Shown piece after piece: positions 1-7,892 of a DNA stretch of 64,000 nt. Below the pieces are notes generated by a model. The model was not told the origin of the DNA and made no database searches. It saw only the letters and a list, made by a program, of their open reading frames with translations. Both the position numbers and the translations under genes were made by a program. This stretch comes from Bradyrhizobium sp. 164 (lineage in GTDB: Bacteria; Pseudomonadota; Alphaproteobacteria; Rhizobiales; Xanthobacteraceae), in assembly GCF_023073715.1 (NCBI RefSeq), contig NZ_JADPKA010000077.1, forward strand, positions 1-64,000, given 5' to 3'. Within the stretch, counting starts at the first letter, position 1; each line of letters opens with the position of its first letter.

Positions 1-627
1 ACAGTTGCTCCCCGGGGAGCGATGCACTATTGCCCCCGTCGCCTTGCCGATGGCTGATGCCGCGGTCCGGTTGGGCCGCTCACATCACCGCAAGACTTGA
101 CGCACAGACCCCGGGCGTCAGGACCACACGCTTTTGCCGTCCGCGGACGTCCCTCCCACCCATTCGGAAGCTCGCGCGTGCTCGCCCCCGAACTCGAAAG
201 GAAACGCTGTGACCGCGCCGTGTCGATCCCGCGGATCGCGATGGCTCACAGGCTTAGCCCGCCCTGCCACCTCGTCACGCGCCGGCGCTGCCGCGTCCAT
301 CGCATCCCGGCCGACGTATCGTGACGATCGCGAAACGCCCCTTTGACGGGCCGGGATGTTTTGCGATTTACCCGAAAATACGAATTCGGTCAATCAGAAT
401 TTTTCCGCTCTGCCCCTTGACTTACATGTGGCGTGATTTGCCCGCCCGGCAAAGCGAGTAATTATGCGAAGGCGTTGGAGCGCGTCCGCCTTGGCAGATG
501 GAAGAAGGATGAACGCATCGTCACAACCGCCTTCGCATCGGCCGGAAGGCTGCCGGCCGCCGGTCGTCGACCAGCAAGGAATCCCGGCATAGCGATGGCA
601 AGGACGCTGGCGTTGGGAAAGCAACCA
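1..627. other. Non-coding or decayed stretch, no supported gene
   Basis: I find no convincing gene here. All open frames are short, overlap one another on both strands and resemble no family I recognise. Around 405-460 a dyad-rich stretch (GATTTGCCCGCCCGGCAAA) resembles a degenerate intergenic sequence that is frequent in Bradyrhizobium genomes, but this is recollection rather than a comparison I could run. The stretch runs directly into a truncated TPR gene fragment on the minus strand, which fits a decayed region. Confidence 0.5.
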
Positions 628-1500
628 TCATGACGTACCTTCCTTGTATTGGCCTAGACGAACATCAGCGTGACAGAGGAAAAAACGCCAAGTCCCAGCA
701 GGCGGATCTTTGGGGCTTAGGCGCAAAGCGATCTGAATCGGAGAAAACGCTTCGGCCGCGCGTCCCGCCGTAACAAGTACGATCCCCTTGGATGCATACG
801 CGACGGGCGAATTAGGATCTATTTCCAAAGCTGCGTCGTATTCAGGTAAAGCTTCCTCAGGATTCCCGTAGTTCAGAATGTTTCCCTTGGCTACGTGCGC
901 ATTTGCGATCGCTGGGCGTTTTGCAAGAGCTTGATCTATTAGCTTGATCGCCCTCTTCTTGTCCTCGACTACCGATGATGACCATCCGTAGATCACGCCA
1001 TCCGCTATGCACAACGTCTTGCCGATCATTGCATCTATGTTGTCCGGATCGAGGCGCAGTGCGCTGTCGAACAAGTCGTTTGCCTCTGCATTCGTCAACT
1101 TGGTCCGTGGGCCATAGCGCTTCGCCCAGCCGCGCATGCTGAAATCCACAGCGTCTGGATTGGTTGGTCTGTCCATTTGGCTGCGCCGGCTTTCGGCTTG
1201 GATGAGTTCGACGTTGAGAGAGCGGGCGAGCCGAGCCGTGACCTGCTCCTGTAGGGCCGTAAGATTTGACCGATCGCCGTCAAAGCGGTCCGACCAGACG
1301 TCGCGACCAGTCGACAGGTCGGAAAGTGATACGTTCATACGGACCCGATCTCCGGGCCGCTGCACCGCGCCCTGTACCGCCCATCGGATACCAAGGTCCT
1401 TGCCGAGCGTCTTCAAATCGACCTGCTTATTCTTATAGGTGAAAGCCGTCCCGCGACCGATCACGAACGTCAAACTTCCAGCAACCAACGACTGCCGCAA
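628..1500 (-). pseudogene. TPR / adenylate-cyclase-associated protein, truncated fragment
   Basis: The 290-residue frame matches the middle of the large proteins in which a class III nucleotidyl cyclase domain is followed by a TolB/FlgO-like segment and TPR repeats. Visible pieces are the segment around GTAFTYKNK and VQGAVQR (residues 15-50), the GRDVWSDRFD block, then three or so TPR units (about 140-270) including DPDNIDAMIGK and EIDPNSPVAYASKG. Intact relatives carry an N-terminal cyclase or DNA-binding domain before this. Here the frame begins with a TTG that directly follows an in-frame TGA, and the C-terminus stops at KEGTS where relatives continue. I read it as a fragment missing both ends. 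It could instead be a short TPR protein of unknown function. Confidence 0.6.
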
Positions 1501-1514
1501 TCACGATACGGCCG

Positions 1515-1978
1515 ATGAACGAGGGCAACGTCCCGGAGTTCCTTCGGCTAATGCGAGGGATCGTCAGCTTTGAGCGCGGTGAGAACTTCAGCCTCACCGA
1601 AGCGGAGCTGCTTCGCCGTGGCTTCGGCGAGCGCCCTGAGTTTGGCGCTTACGTCGCGGATACGGGGCTAGGGTGGCTTGCTGGAAAGGCGGTCCACTAC
1701 GAAATCCCGTTCATGCATACTCTGCGACCGCTTTTGATGCTGAAGTGGCTCTATGTTGAACCCGAGTGCCGAGGCGGCCGCGTCGGTCAAAGGCTCATGC
1801 GCCAAATGGCGCTACATGCGCGTACAACAGGGCACAAGTGCTTCTGCTGGTTCGTGCTGAACGACAATGGTTGGCGCAATCATTCTACCACGGTCTCGGT
1901 GCGACGGAGAACCTCGAGTGGCGGCGGTGGATCATGCCGTCCAACGCCTTGAACCAACTCGCGGACAGCGCAGATTGA
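1515..1978 (+). pseudogene. GNAT-family N-acetyltransferase, frameshifted
   Basis: The first frame (1515-1952) encodes a GNAT fold: the conserved acetyl-CoA-binding segment LYVEPECRGGRVGQRLM lies at about residues 78-94, followed by HKCFCWFVLNDN. GNAT proteins continue here with a helix of the type A-Q-S-F-Y-xx-L-G-A. That helix is present but in the next frame (AQSFYHGLGATENLEWRRW, ending at 1978). One base appears to be missing near 1872. In the uncorrected frame the C-terminus becomes an arginine/serine-rich nonsense tail. Substrate is unknown. The gene starts 14 bases from the 5' end of the truncated TPR fragment on the other strand. Confidence 0.7.
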
Positions 1979-2044
1979 CCATCTGCTAGCAAGCCTAGAA
2001 CACTGCCATCGCTACCGATCAGCGGCGATGCGGTCGAGACTCCC

Positions 2045-2417
2045 TTAATGGCCAGAGGACGCGGATGACGGATGCGCACACGTTGACGAAGTCGGCTTTG
2101 GGCAAAAAGCAAGAGATGGGCGTCGGTGGGAAAGCTCTAGCTTCCGTACGTTGGCCACGCATACATGAGCCAAATGCCGGGCAAAAGATCGATCGAACAA
2201 CTGCGTTGGAGTTGCCTTGTCATTGCCGACAAGCGCACGGAAGAACACGAGAAACAGCAGGATCGCATAGACCGCCAGGTTCAGGAGAGAGAGAGTAATT
2301 CATCAAATGCTGGGCACCGAGCGCGAGTGCAGCCGGTCCGATCAGCTGAAAGAATGCGGTGAAAACGCCAAGGACTAGGCCAGCAAGCAGGCCGCCCAGC
2401 GTGGAAAGTACATGCAC
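2045..2417 (-). pseudogene. Small membrane protein interrupted at a (GA)n tract
   Basis: A GTG-initiated frame (2417 leftwards) encodes one strongly hydrophobic segment (LSTLGGLLAGLVLGVFTAFF) and then AQHLMNYSLS. At the plus-strand tract GAGAGAGAGAG (2285-2295) the sensible sequence continues in another frame as LLNLAVYAILLFLVFFRAL, a second membrane segment, ending at TAA 2045. Adding exactly one GA unit would join both halves into a protein of about 123 residues with two membrane segments. I do not recognise the family. The gene is either a frameshift pseudogene or a slippage-switchable gene. Confidence 0.55.
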
Positions 2418-2690
2418 GGCCCCGTTTCCCTTCTTTTGCCTTCTCAGCTAGTCTAAAATCACTAAGTTCAGTGCATTGCTACTTCATTTCGCTCTCGAAT
2501 GCCCATGTCTGCAGTGGACATGAGCCATCGCCCAGCACTGGGTACTTTGAGGCCCGCTTTCGCGACGTGAGATGACCGCTTTGGGTCAACCTCTGCCGTG
2601 GCAGCCCGGCAATCGTCTGTTGCCTTCCGACACCCGACATTCACCTCTCGTTGTTGAACGGCAGCCTCGGGCCAGTAGCGGCCCTCGCAG
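2418..2690. other. Intergenic stretch with a degenerate repeat, no gene
   Basis: No coding frame is convincing. It contains one copy of the GACCGCTTTGGGTCAA repeat (2573-2596) and one copy of GGGCCAGTAGCGGCC (about 2669-2683), both of which recur elsewhere in the first 15 kb. The ArsR operator begins right after it. Confidence 0.5.
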
Positions 2691-2712
2691 TATTTCAGCA
2701 ATTACTGAAATA
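2691..2712 (+). promoter_or_regulatory. Palindromic operator of the ars operon
   Basis: Two perfect 8-base arms, TATTTCAG and CTGAAATA, flank a 6-base centre. The palindrome ends four bases before a TTGACA hexamer and lies 40 bases upstream of the arsR start. A further half-like copy, TTGAAATAT, overlaps the arsR start at 2745-2753. Position and symmetry fit autorepression by ArsR, which binds AT-rich dyads at its own promoter. Confidence 0.75.
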
Positions 2713-2715
2713 TCC

Positions 2716-2744
2716 TTGACATTAACCAATCATTTCCATATTCG
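2716..2744 (+). promoter_or_regulatory. Sigma-70-type promoter of the ars operon
   Basis: TTGACA at 2716-2721 and TATTCG at 2739-2744 are separated by 17 bases. Transcription would begin at about 2751, practically at the arsR ATG (2752). I see no Shine-Dalgarno sequence upstream of that ATG, so the first gene may be translated from a leaderless or nearly leaderless mRNA. Confidence 0.6.
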
Positions 2745-2751
2745 TTGAAAT

Positions 2752-3099
2752 ATGAAAAAGAAGGATGTTGTAGCAGCCCTAGCTGCTCTCGCTCAAGATA
2801 ACCGGCTTGATGTATTCCGGTTGTTGGTGCAGGCCGGGCCAGAGGGAATGTCGGCCGGTGCGGTGTCAACGGCTCTCGACCTCGCGCCAAATACGCTGAC
2901 CTTCCATTTGGATCGGCTAAGGATGGCGGGGCTTGTCACCGTGCGCCGCGATGGCCGCTCGATGATCTACGCTGCACAATTCGAGACCATGAATGAACTG
3001 CTCGGCTATCTCACCGAAAACTGCTGTGGCGGCACCATCGAATGCACGCCCGCCGTCGCCTGTAAGCCTGCGCGCAAGCGCGCGAAGGTCCCAGCCTAG
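2752..3099 (+). CDS. arsR: ArsR-family arsenic-responsive repressor
   Basis: This 115-residue winged-helix protein should repress the arsRIC-aqpS operon and release DNA when trivalent arsenic binds. The HTH lies at about residues 20-70 (GAVSTALDLAPNTLTFHLDRL) followed by the wing VRRDGRSMIYAA. Cysteines that could bind arsenic sit in the C-terminal part, NCC at about residues 90-92, with two more further on (ECTPAVAC). This matches ArsR proteins whose ligands lie near the C-terminus rather than in the DNA-binding helix. Length is typical. A perfect palindrome and a sigma-70-like promoter lie immediately upstream. The next gene starts 13 bases after the stop. Confidence 0.9.
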   Translation: MKKKDVVAALAALAQDNRLDVFRLLVQAGPEGMSAGAVSTALDLAPNTLTFHLDRLRMAGLVTVRRDGRSMIYAAQFETMNELLGYLTENCCGGTIECTPAVACKPARKRAKVPA

Positions 3100-3112
3100 A
3101 AGGAGTGATCCC

Positions 3113-3583
3113 ATGAAACGCCTGCATGTTCACGTCGCCGTTGATGATCTCAGCCAATCGATCGGCTTCTATTCGGCGCTGTTCGCCGCCCAACCCGCTG
3201 TCGTCAAATCCGATTATGCAAAGTGGATGCTCGACGATCCGCGCGTAAACTTCGCGATCTCTGCACGAGGCCGGGAAGCTGGCCTTGATCATCTTGGCAT
3301 TCAAGTCGAGGACGCCGAGGAATTGCAGGAGGTCTATACCCGCCTGCGCACCGCAGGCGGCAATGTAATTGAGCAAGGCCAGACGGCATGCTGCTATGCC
3401 AAATCTGAGAAGTCATGGATCGATGACCCGGCTGGCATTGCTTGGGAAACGTTTCTGACGACCGGCGAAAGCATCAACTACGGAGATGGCTCGGGCGAGA
3501 AAGAAGCCCGCATCGCGCACGAGAAGCAGAGCGGCGCGCGCTGTGCGCCCCAGCCAACGGCTAAAGCGTCGGCGTGCTGCTAA
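3113..3583 (+). CDS. arsI: ArsI-type C-As lyase (VOC/glyoxalase fold)
   Basis: Predicted Fe(II)-dependent dioxygenase that cleaves the carbon-arsenic bond of trivalent organoarsenicals such as methylarsenite. The 156-residue protein has the ArsI signature: His5 and His7 in the first strand, His60 in LDHLGIQV, Glu112 in WETF as metal ligands, and the vicinal pair Cys93-Cys94 in TACCYAKSEKSW that binds the arsenical. The start at 3113 is preceded by AAGGAG at 3100-3105. The C-terminal tail (about 120-156) ends in ACC, a second cysteine pair. The family was formerly annotated as cadmium-induced CadI; the ars operon context supports ArsI. Confidence 0.88.
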   Translation: MKRLHVHVAVDDLSQSIGFYSALFAAQPAVVKSDYAKWMLDDPRVNFAISARGREAGLDHLGIQVEDAEELQEVYTRLRTAGGNVIEQGQTACCYAKSEKSWIDDPAGIAWETFLTTGESINYGDGSGEKEARIAHEKQSGARCAPQPTAKASACC

Positions 3584-3585
3584 TC

Positions 3586-3969
3586 ATGGATGTCATTATC
3601 TACCACAACCTGGATTGCGGAACCTCGCGCAACACGCTTGGCATGATCCGCAATGCGGGGATCGAGCCGCACGTGATCGAGTACCTGAAAACACCTCCGG
3701 CACGTGCGCTGCTCAAACAACTGATCGAGCGCATGGGTGTGCCCGTGCGGTCGGTACTTCGCGAGAAAGGCACGCCGTTCAATGATCTCGGTTTAAACAA
3801 GCCGAACCTTACTGATGATCAGTTGCTTGATGCGATGATGGCGCATCCGATCTTGATAAATCGTCCAATCGTGGTTACGCCGAAGGCGGTGCGCCTATGC
3901 AGGCCTTCGGAAGCCGTCCTTGACCTTCTCCCGGCCCAACGCGGCGGTCAACGATCTTCGGCAACCTGA
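3586..3969 (+). CDS. arsC: Arsenate reductase, glutaredoxin-dependent type
   Basis: The 127-residue protein should reduce arsenate to arsenite in the cytoplasm using glutathione/glutaredoxin. Catalytic Cys11 lies in HNLDCGTSRN, and the conserved segment ILINRPIVVTPKAVRLCRP near residues 89-107 supplies the arginines that bind the oxyanion. The start at 3586 is chosen over 3574 because it gives the usual N-terminus MDVIIYHN. It begins two bases after the arsI stop, and its TGA overlaps the ATG of the next gene by one base (TGATG), so translation is probably coupled. Confidence 0.92.
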   Translation: MDVIIYHNLDCGTSRNTLGMIRNAGIEPHVIEYLKTPPARALLKQLIERMGVPVRSVLREKGTPFNDLGLNKPNLTDDQLLDAMMAHPILINRPIVVTPKAVRLCRPSEAVLDLLPAQRGGQRSSAT

Positions 3970-4652
3970 TGCCGACGCTTGCACAGCGCGCCTTCGCCGA
4001 ATGGTTAGGCACGGCGTTCCTGTTAGCGGCCGTGGTCGGCTCGGGCATTATGGCTCAAAACCTCGCGGGCGGGAACGTCGCGCTCGCGCTTCTCTGCAAC
4101 ACTATACCGACCGGCGCAATCCTCGTTGTATTGATCCTAATCTTCGGACCGATCTCAGGCGCACATTTCAATCCCGCTGTCTCAATTGCTTTCGGCCTGC
4201 GTAGGGAACTGTCGTGGCCTGACGCAGCGCTTTACATCGCCATGCAAGTCATCGGCGGAATGGCGGGCGTCTGGGCCGCGCATCTGATGTTTGACCTGCC
4301 GGTATGGCAATTCTCGACGACTGTGCGCTCGGGAGGCGGGCAATGGTTTGCGGAGGCGGTCGCGACCTTCGGACTTCTTCTTACGATTTTCGGTTGTGTT
4401 GCGCGAGCGTCGTCGGCGATACCCTACGCTGTCGGTCTCTACATCACCTCGGCTTACTGGTTCACGGCCTCGACTTCATTTGCCAATCCTGCCGTTACTA
4501 TTGCGCGGGCTACGTCTAACACGTTCGCGGGAATTGCTCCCGCAGGTGTGGTCGCCTTCATCGCGGCGCAGTTAGCCGGGATGGCTACGGCGGTGATTGC
4601 CGGAAAATGGCTCTGGGATGAAGGTAGCGACAATAATCGCGAGCCACGATGA
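3969..4652 (+). CDS. aqpS: Aquaglyceroporin AqpS, arsenite channel
   Basis: A 227-residue member of the major intrinsic protein family with two pore half-helices, FNPAV (NPA at 68-70) and FANPAVTIAR (NPA at 173-175), and about six membrane segments. In Sinorhizobium meliloti a homologous channel encoded in the ars operon lets arsenite leave the cell down its gradient in place of an ArsB/Acr3 pump. Here too no pump gene is visible, so AqpS is the likely exit route for arsenite made by ArsC and ArsI. It is the last gene of the operon; a palindromic repeat follows. Confidence 0.9.
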   Translation: MPTLAQRAFAEWLGTAFLLAAVVGSGIMAQNLAGGNVALALLCNTIPTGAILVVLILIFGPISGAHFNPAVSIAFGLRRELSWPDAALYIAMQVIGGMAGVWAAHLMFDLPVWQFSTTVRSGGGQWFAEAVATFGLLLTIFGCVARASSAIPYAVGLYITSAYWFTASTSFANPAVTIARATSNTFAGIAPAGVVAFIAAQLAGMATAVIAGKWLWDEGSDNNREPR

Positions 4653-4742
4653 GGCGCGAGGTCCGGTTTGGGTCAAAGGCTGCCTTGGCCCGCTCGGATC
4701 GCCTTGTTCGGGTCACCTTTAGTAAGCGGACCTCGCGGCGCG
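4651..4742. repeat. Palindromic (MITE-like) intergenic element
   Basis: About 90 bases bounded by inverted ends sharing GCGAGGTCCG / CGGACCTCGC. It contains the GGTCCGNTTTGGGTCAAAG motif that recurs at four or five other places in the first 15 kb. It sits directly behind aqpS, so a hairpin formed by it could also end ars transcription. Confidence 0.55.
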
Positions 4743-4804
4743 CTCAGCTGAGGTCGGCACGGGGCAACTTGCGGACTTCGTCATTCCAATTTCGGTGCCG
4801 ATAG

Positions 4805-5169
4805 CTATTCCACGGCCTTGCACAGTCCTTTTTCTTGCCAGCCGTGATCGTGTGCCCGATTGACCCAAGGTTCCCGCGTATCGTGCAGGACGAGCGCCAA
4901 TGCACGCCGTTCGACAGTGCCCGTGGCGGTCGGCTTGTGCGGGACGTTCGCGCGCACAATGACTGGCTGCCTCCCGGTCGGCCGATTTGCCTGCCCTCTG
5001 GCGTCTCCATGCATCCTTCGCCTTGTACGACGTGAATCAGCTCTGGTCCGGCGTGACGGTGAACCGTTGTGGTTGCACCGGGCAGCATGATCGCCTCAGG
5101 GCCAGTAGCGGCCATCATCGTTAACCGAAAGGATGCCCGAAGTTTACGCGGCGTGCCGCAGTCCCGCAC
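4805..5169 (-). pseudogene. Cupin-domain protein, frameshifted
   Basis: The first frame encodes the front half of a small cupin: PGATTTVHRHAGPELIHVVQGEGCMETPEG, with the metal-binding H-x-H and E of cupin motif 1. The second half (VIVRANVPHKPTATGTVERRALALVLHD, containing the motif 2 histidine in VPHKP) is in another frame ending at 4805. The shift lies around 4965-4980 and corresponds to one lost base. Uncorrected, the frame runs on to 4744 as a serine/arginine-rich tail. Function is unknown. The copy of GGGCCAGTAGCGGCC at about 5099-5113 lies inside the 5' part. Confidence 0.65.
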
Positions 5170-5233
5170 GACAATGCGCGAACGGCGCGCGAAATGAATT
5201 CGTCCGCCGCCGATGATCGTTAATTAGACGCGA

Positions 5234-6142
5234 CTATTTCAGTCCCTTTACAAACGCGAGGATTGTATCTGTAAGAGTCGTGTCTTCCGTATTCACTGAG
5301 TAAATTTCCGACATGTGGCTATGGCCTTTCAGCACCGCAAACGTTTGGCAGTGATTGTTAGCGCACATCGCAGCCTTCAGAGTTTCTGCTTGGTCGATGT
5401 AGTACGGAACATCAATTTCTCCGCGCACGACTAACAATGGCAGCTTTGATTGGGCCAAGCCATTTAGCGAGGATCGCTCCCGCCACAATTCGGTATCCGC
5501 GCCGAAATAAGATTTCTGCCCCGCCACTTCGATTTGGGGGCGAAGGTCATATGTGCCGGACACAAGTATTGCACCGACGACCACGGGCACGGCTGCGCGC
5601 GCTAGGTAACTGCCGACGTGCGATGCCCCGGCAGAGTGCCCCATCAGAAAAATGCGGTTTGGATCGCCCCCGTAGTCCCGGATTTTCTCCTTTGTCCATG
5701 CCACTGCCGACGCGACATCGTCCGCCGCCGCGGGCCAGGGATAGTCGGGCGCGAGCCGGTAGGTCATGTTGACTCCGACCATCCCATTCTTCGTCGCCCA
5801 CAACATGACATTGTCATAGTAGGGGCTTGAGCCGGCGCGCTTGTCGCCCCTCTCATATCCGCCGCCGTGAACGAAGATGAGAACGGGACGAGCCTCGGCG
5901 GTCGTTGCCCGAAACACGTCCAGCAGATTTCGCTCGTGTTGGCCGTACTTGATGTTTCGATCGACTGTTACGTTTTCATACGGCTCTTTCGCTTGCAGCG
6001 GCGCGTACAACTTTCCCGTTTCGGGAGCATTTATCACAGCGCCCATTGCCTTAACCGCCTCAGCTTTATCCGGAGGCATTGGACCCGCCGAGGCTGACTG
6101 AAGGCTGAGCAACGTGGTTGCAATGGCAATAGACCGACGCAT
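5234..6142 (-). CDS. Secreted alpha/beta-hydrolase (esterase/lipase-like)
   Basis: The start at 6142 gives a 302-residue precursor with a signal peptide (MRRSIAIATTLLSLQSASAG); the longer frame from 6247 adds a sequence that does not look like protein. The mature enzyme has the oxyanion-hole motif HGGG (92-95) after IFV, the nucleophile elbow GHSAG (Ser170) and a late histidine in GHSHMSE near residue 280. This is the layout of the hormone-sensitive-lipase / BD-FAE group of carboxylesterases. The likely location is the periplasm. The substrate is unknown. The next gene on the same strand ends 80 bases upstream. Confidence 0.8.
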   Translation of the reverse strand: MRRSIAIATTLLSLQSASAGPMPPDKAEAVKAMGAVINAPETGKLYAPLQAKEPYENVTVDRNIKYGQHERNLLDVFRATTAEARPVLIFVHGGGYERGDKRAGSSPYYDNVMLWATKNGMVGVNMTYRLAPDYPWPAAADDVASAVAWTKEKIRDYGGDPNRIFLMGHSAGASHVGSYLARAAVPVVVGAILVSGTYDLRPQIEVAGQKSYFGADTELWRERSSLNGLAQSKLPLLVVRGEIDVPYYIDQAETLKAAMCANNHCQTFAVLKGHSHMSEIYSVNTEDTTLTDTILAFVKGLK

Positions 6143-6222
6143 TTCCGACACCTCAAAATGGATTGCAGGATAATCTTCTTGGAAGGCAGGACCCTCAGCG
6201 CAAAATCCAGACGGCACTCGAC

Positions 6223-6666
6223 CTATGGTGAGTACCCTACAAGACAAATGTATCCCGCGATTTTGGTAACGAAAGCGACCTTCGAAACGGGTGTTTTGTC
6301 AGCACCGGGACGTGGCGATAGATAGCTGACTTCTGAAAAAACTCCCTCTTGGGCGCGAGCCAGTTCTTCCCCATACGGCTTGCCCGAGGCGTCTTTACTA
6401 TCCTTCTGAACAAGGCCGAGGCGCGCACGGTTGGGATTGGCCACCATCTTGCCGTCCGAGCCCGCGCAGGTCGGATACAAGTCCCGGTCGCTGAAGCTCG
6501 GGTCGCTCTTATTGATTTTTTCGATTGTTGCAGCCGGGTCGGCCTTAATGCCGGAGACGACCCTTTCAAGCATGGCGCGCGCCTCACTTGCGGTGCCGTA
6601 CTGTTGACCAATGGCTGCTTGGATGAACAGGACTGAGGCGACGCCAGAAAGAATGATCCTAATCAT
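6223..6666 (-). CDS. Secreted single-Cache-domain protein
   Basis: A 147-residue exported protein with signal peptide MIRIILSGVASVLFIQAAIG followed by one small Cache-type sensor fold. Recognisable blocks are ARAMLERVVSGIKADPAATI (about 28-47), FSDRDLYPTCAGSDGKMVANPN and the closing EVSYLSPRPGADKTPVSKVAFVTK...YICLVGYS. Such free Cache proteins are secreted small-ligand binders of unknown role, related to the extracellular domains of chemoreceptors and histidine kinases. It lies upstream of the esterase in the same direction and could be co-transcribed with it. Confidence 0.75.
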   Translation of the reverse strand: MIRIILSGVASVLFIQAAIGQQYGTASEARAMLERVVSGIKADPAATIEKINKSDPSFSDRDLYPTCAGSDGKMVANPNRARLGLVQKDSKDASGKPYGEELARAQEGVFSEVSYLSPRPGADKTPVSKVAFVTKIAGYICLVGYSP

Positions 6667-6824
6667 CGTTCGCCCCCGACTAAGATAATGAATTCAATCC
6701 CTTTCCCTTCGCAGCTTCGAATCGGCCTGTCGAGATGCAAATTTGTGCTTGCGCTGCGCGTTTGATGGCGACTGGTAAAGTCCGCTGTGGGGCCATTAGG
6801 AAGTGCATCGCCTGAATTTACCGG

Positions 6825-7775
6825 TCAGGGTGTTCGCTTGCCAGCGAGCGGCTTGGCTATCTCCAGCGCGCAGTCTATGAATAGCCGCCGCGCTGGATTG
6901 GGAGTTCGGCCCTTCAGCGTGATGATTCCGATCGGCCACATCTGCGCAGGCATTTCGACAGGCAAGATTTTCATCGACAGCCGCTTGGCGCTGAAATGCA
7001 GCATCGATGCCGGAAGAAAGCTCAGGAAGCGCTCCGATGACAGCAATGCCGACTGCATCAGAATCGAGTACACGGTCACGCTGGGCCGCGGCACCTCGAG
7101 TGCGGACGCGTGAAATGCATTAGCAATCCAGCCGCCCGGAAAACTTTCGCGCGGTGGCAGGCACCAGCGCTCGTTGACCAACTCGGCGAGGCGGATCTTG
7201 CGCCGCCGCACCCACGGATTGTTCAAGCCTGCAACGACGACGCCGCTTTCGTGCAACAGCTCCCGCACATCGGTGTCAGCAGCCGGCGCCGGGCTCGGCA
7301 GCCGTCCGATCATCAGATCGATATCGTGGTTGCGCAGATGCCGGTCCTGAAGCTCCGGCGGTTCGCCCTCGATGATATGAAGCGCGAGCCTCGGATATTG
7401 GCGGGATAGCCGATCGATGATGGCAGGCAGCAGGCCAGCCATCACAGGTTCCGTACTGCCGATGCGCAATTCGCCGGTTGTCGGATCAGCCAGCGCTTGC
7501 AGCTCGTCCACGCCACTTCGCAAATCGTTGCTCAGGGCGATGCTACGTTTGAGCAACGCCTCGCCATAGAGCGTGGGCGCCACCCCGAGACGGCTTCGCT
7601 CGAGGAGCGGAAGGCCAAGCGTTTGCTCGAGGCTCGCGATCATCTTGGAAATGACGGGCTGCGAAATGGCAAGGTGCTCGGCCGCCTTCGCCATGCTCCC
7701 GTGCTCGACGACAGCGATGAAGACATTCAGCTGCCGCAGCTTGATACGCTGACTAATCTGGGATGCGTCGAACAT
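6825..7775 (-). CDS. LysR-family transcriptional regulator
   Basis: A 316-residue LysR protein with the HTH at about residues 11-70 (LRQLNVFIAVVEHGSMAKAAEHLAISQPVISKMIASLE) and a periplasmic-binding-like effector domain from about 95. The start at 7775 was chosen because the frame extends far upstream without protein-like sequence. It is divergent from a Bug binding-protein gene with 117 bases between them, and two dyads in that gap, one with T-N11-A spacing, are probable LysR sites. It most likely activates the neighbouring binding-protein/dioxygenase operon in response to an aromatic compound. Confidence 0.88.
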   Translation of the reverse strand: MFDASQISQRIKLRQLNVFIAVVEHGSMAKAAEHLAISQPVISKMIASLEQTLGLPLLERSRLGVAPTLYGEALLKRSIALSNDLRSGVDELQALADPTTGELRIGSTEPVMAGLLPAIIDRLSRQYPRLALHIIEGEPPELQDRHLRNHDIDLMIGRLPSPAPAADTDVRELLHESGVVVAGLNNPWVRRRKIRLAELVNERWCLPPRESFPGGWIANAFHASALEVPRPSVTVYSILMQSALLSSERFLSFLPASMLHFSAKRLSMKILPVEMPAQMWPIGIITLKGRTPNPARRLFIDCALEIAKPLAGKRTP

Positions 7776-7783
7776 GCGACCCT

Positions 7784-7796
7784 TTCCGAAACGGAA
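7784..7796. promoter_or_regulatory. Candidate LysR box (T-N11-A dyad)
   Basis: TTCCG-AAA-CGGAA is a perfect inverted repeat with the T-N11-A geometry typical of LysR recognition sites. It lies 9 bases upstream of the lysR start and 97 bases from the Bug gene start. Confidence 0.6.
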
Positions 7797-7806
7797 TAGA
7801 AGGATC

Positions 7807-7823
7807 GGAAAATAGAACTTTCC
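7807..7823. promoter_or_regulatory. Second dyad in the LysR/Bug intergenic region
   Basis: GGAAA and TTTCC flank a 7-base centre (ATAGAAC), 11 bases after the first dyad. A pair of sites like this suits the recognition and activation half-sites of a LysR tetramer. Confidence 0.45.
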
Positions 7824-7892
7824 ATATATAGGTATCAGGAACAAGCTGCAAATCGATAGTGACTTCTCACTTGCGAGCTTTGGAGCAGCACC

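Noticed and set aside
394-624. Short minus-strand frame in the first 630 bases
   Set aside because: No family resemblance, no ribosome site, and overlapping frames of similar length on both strands.
3113-3583. Cadmium-resistance protein CadI
   Set aside because: Old family name; vicinal cysteines, metal ligands and the ars operon context fit ArsI better.
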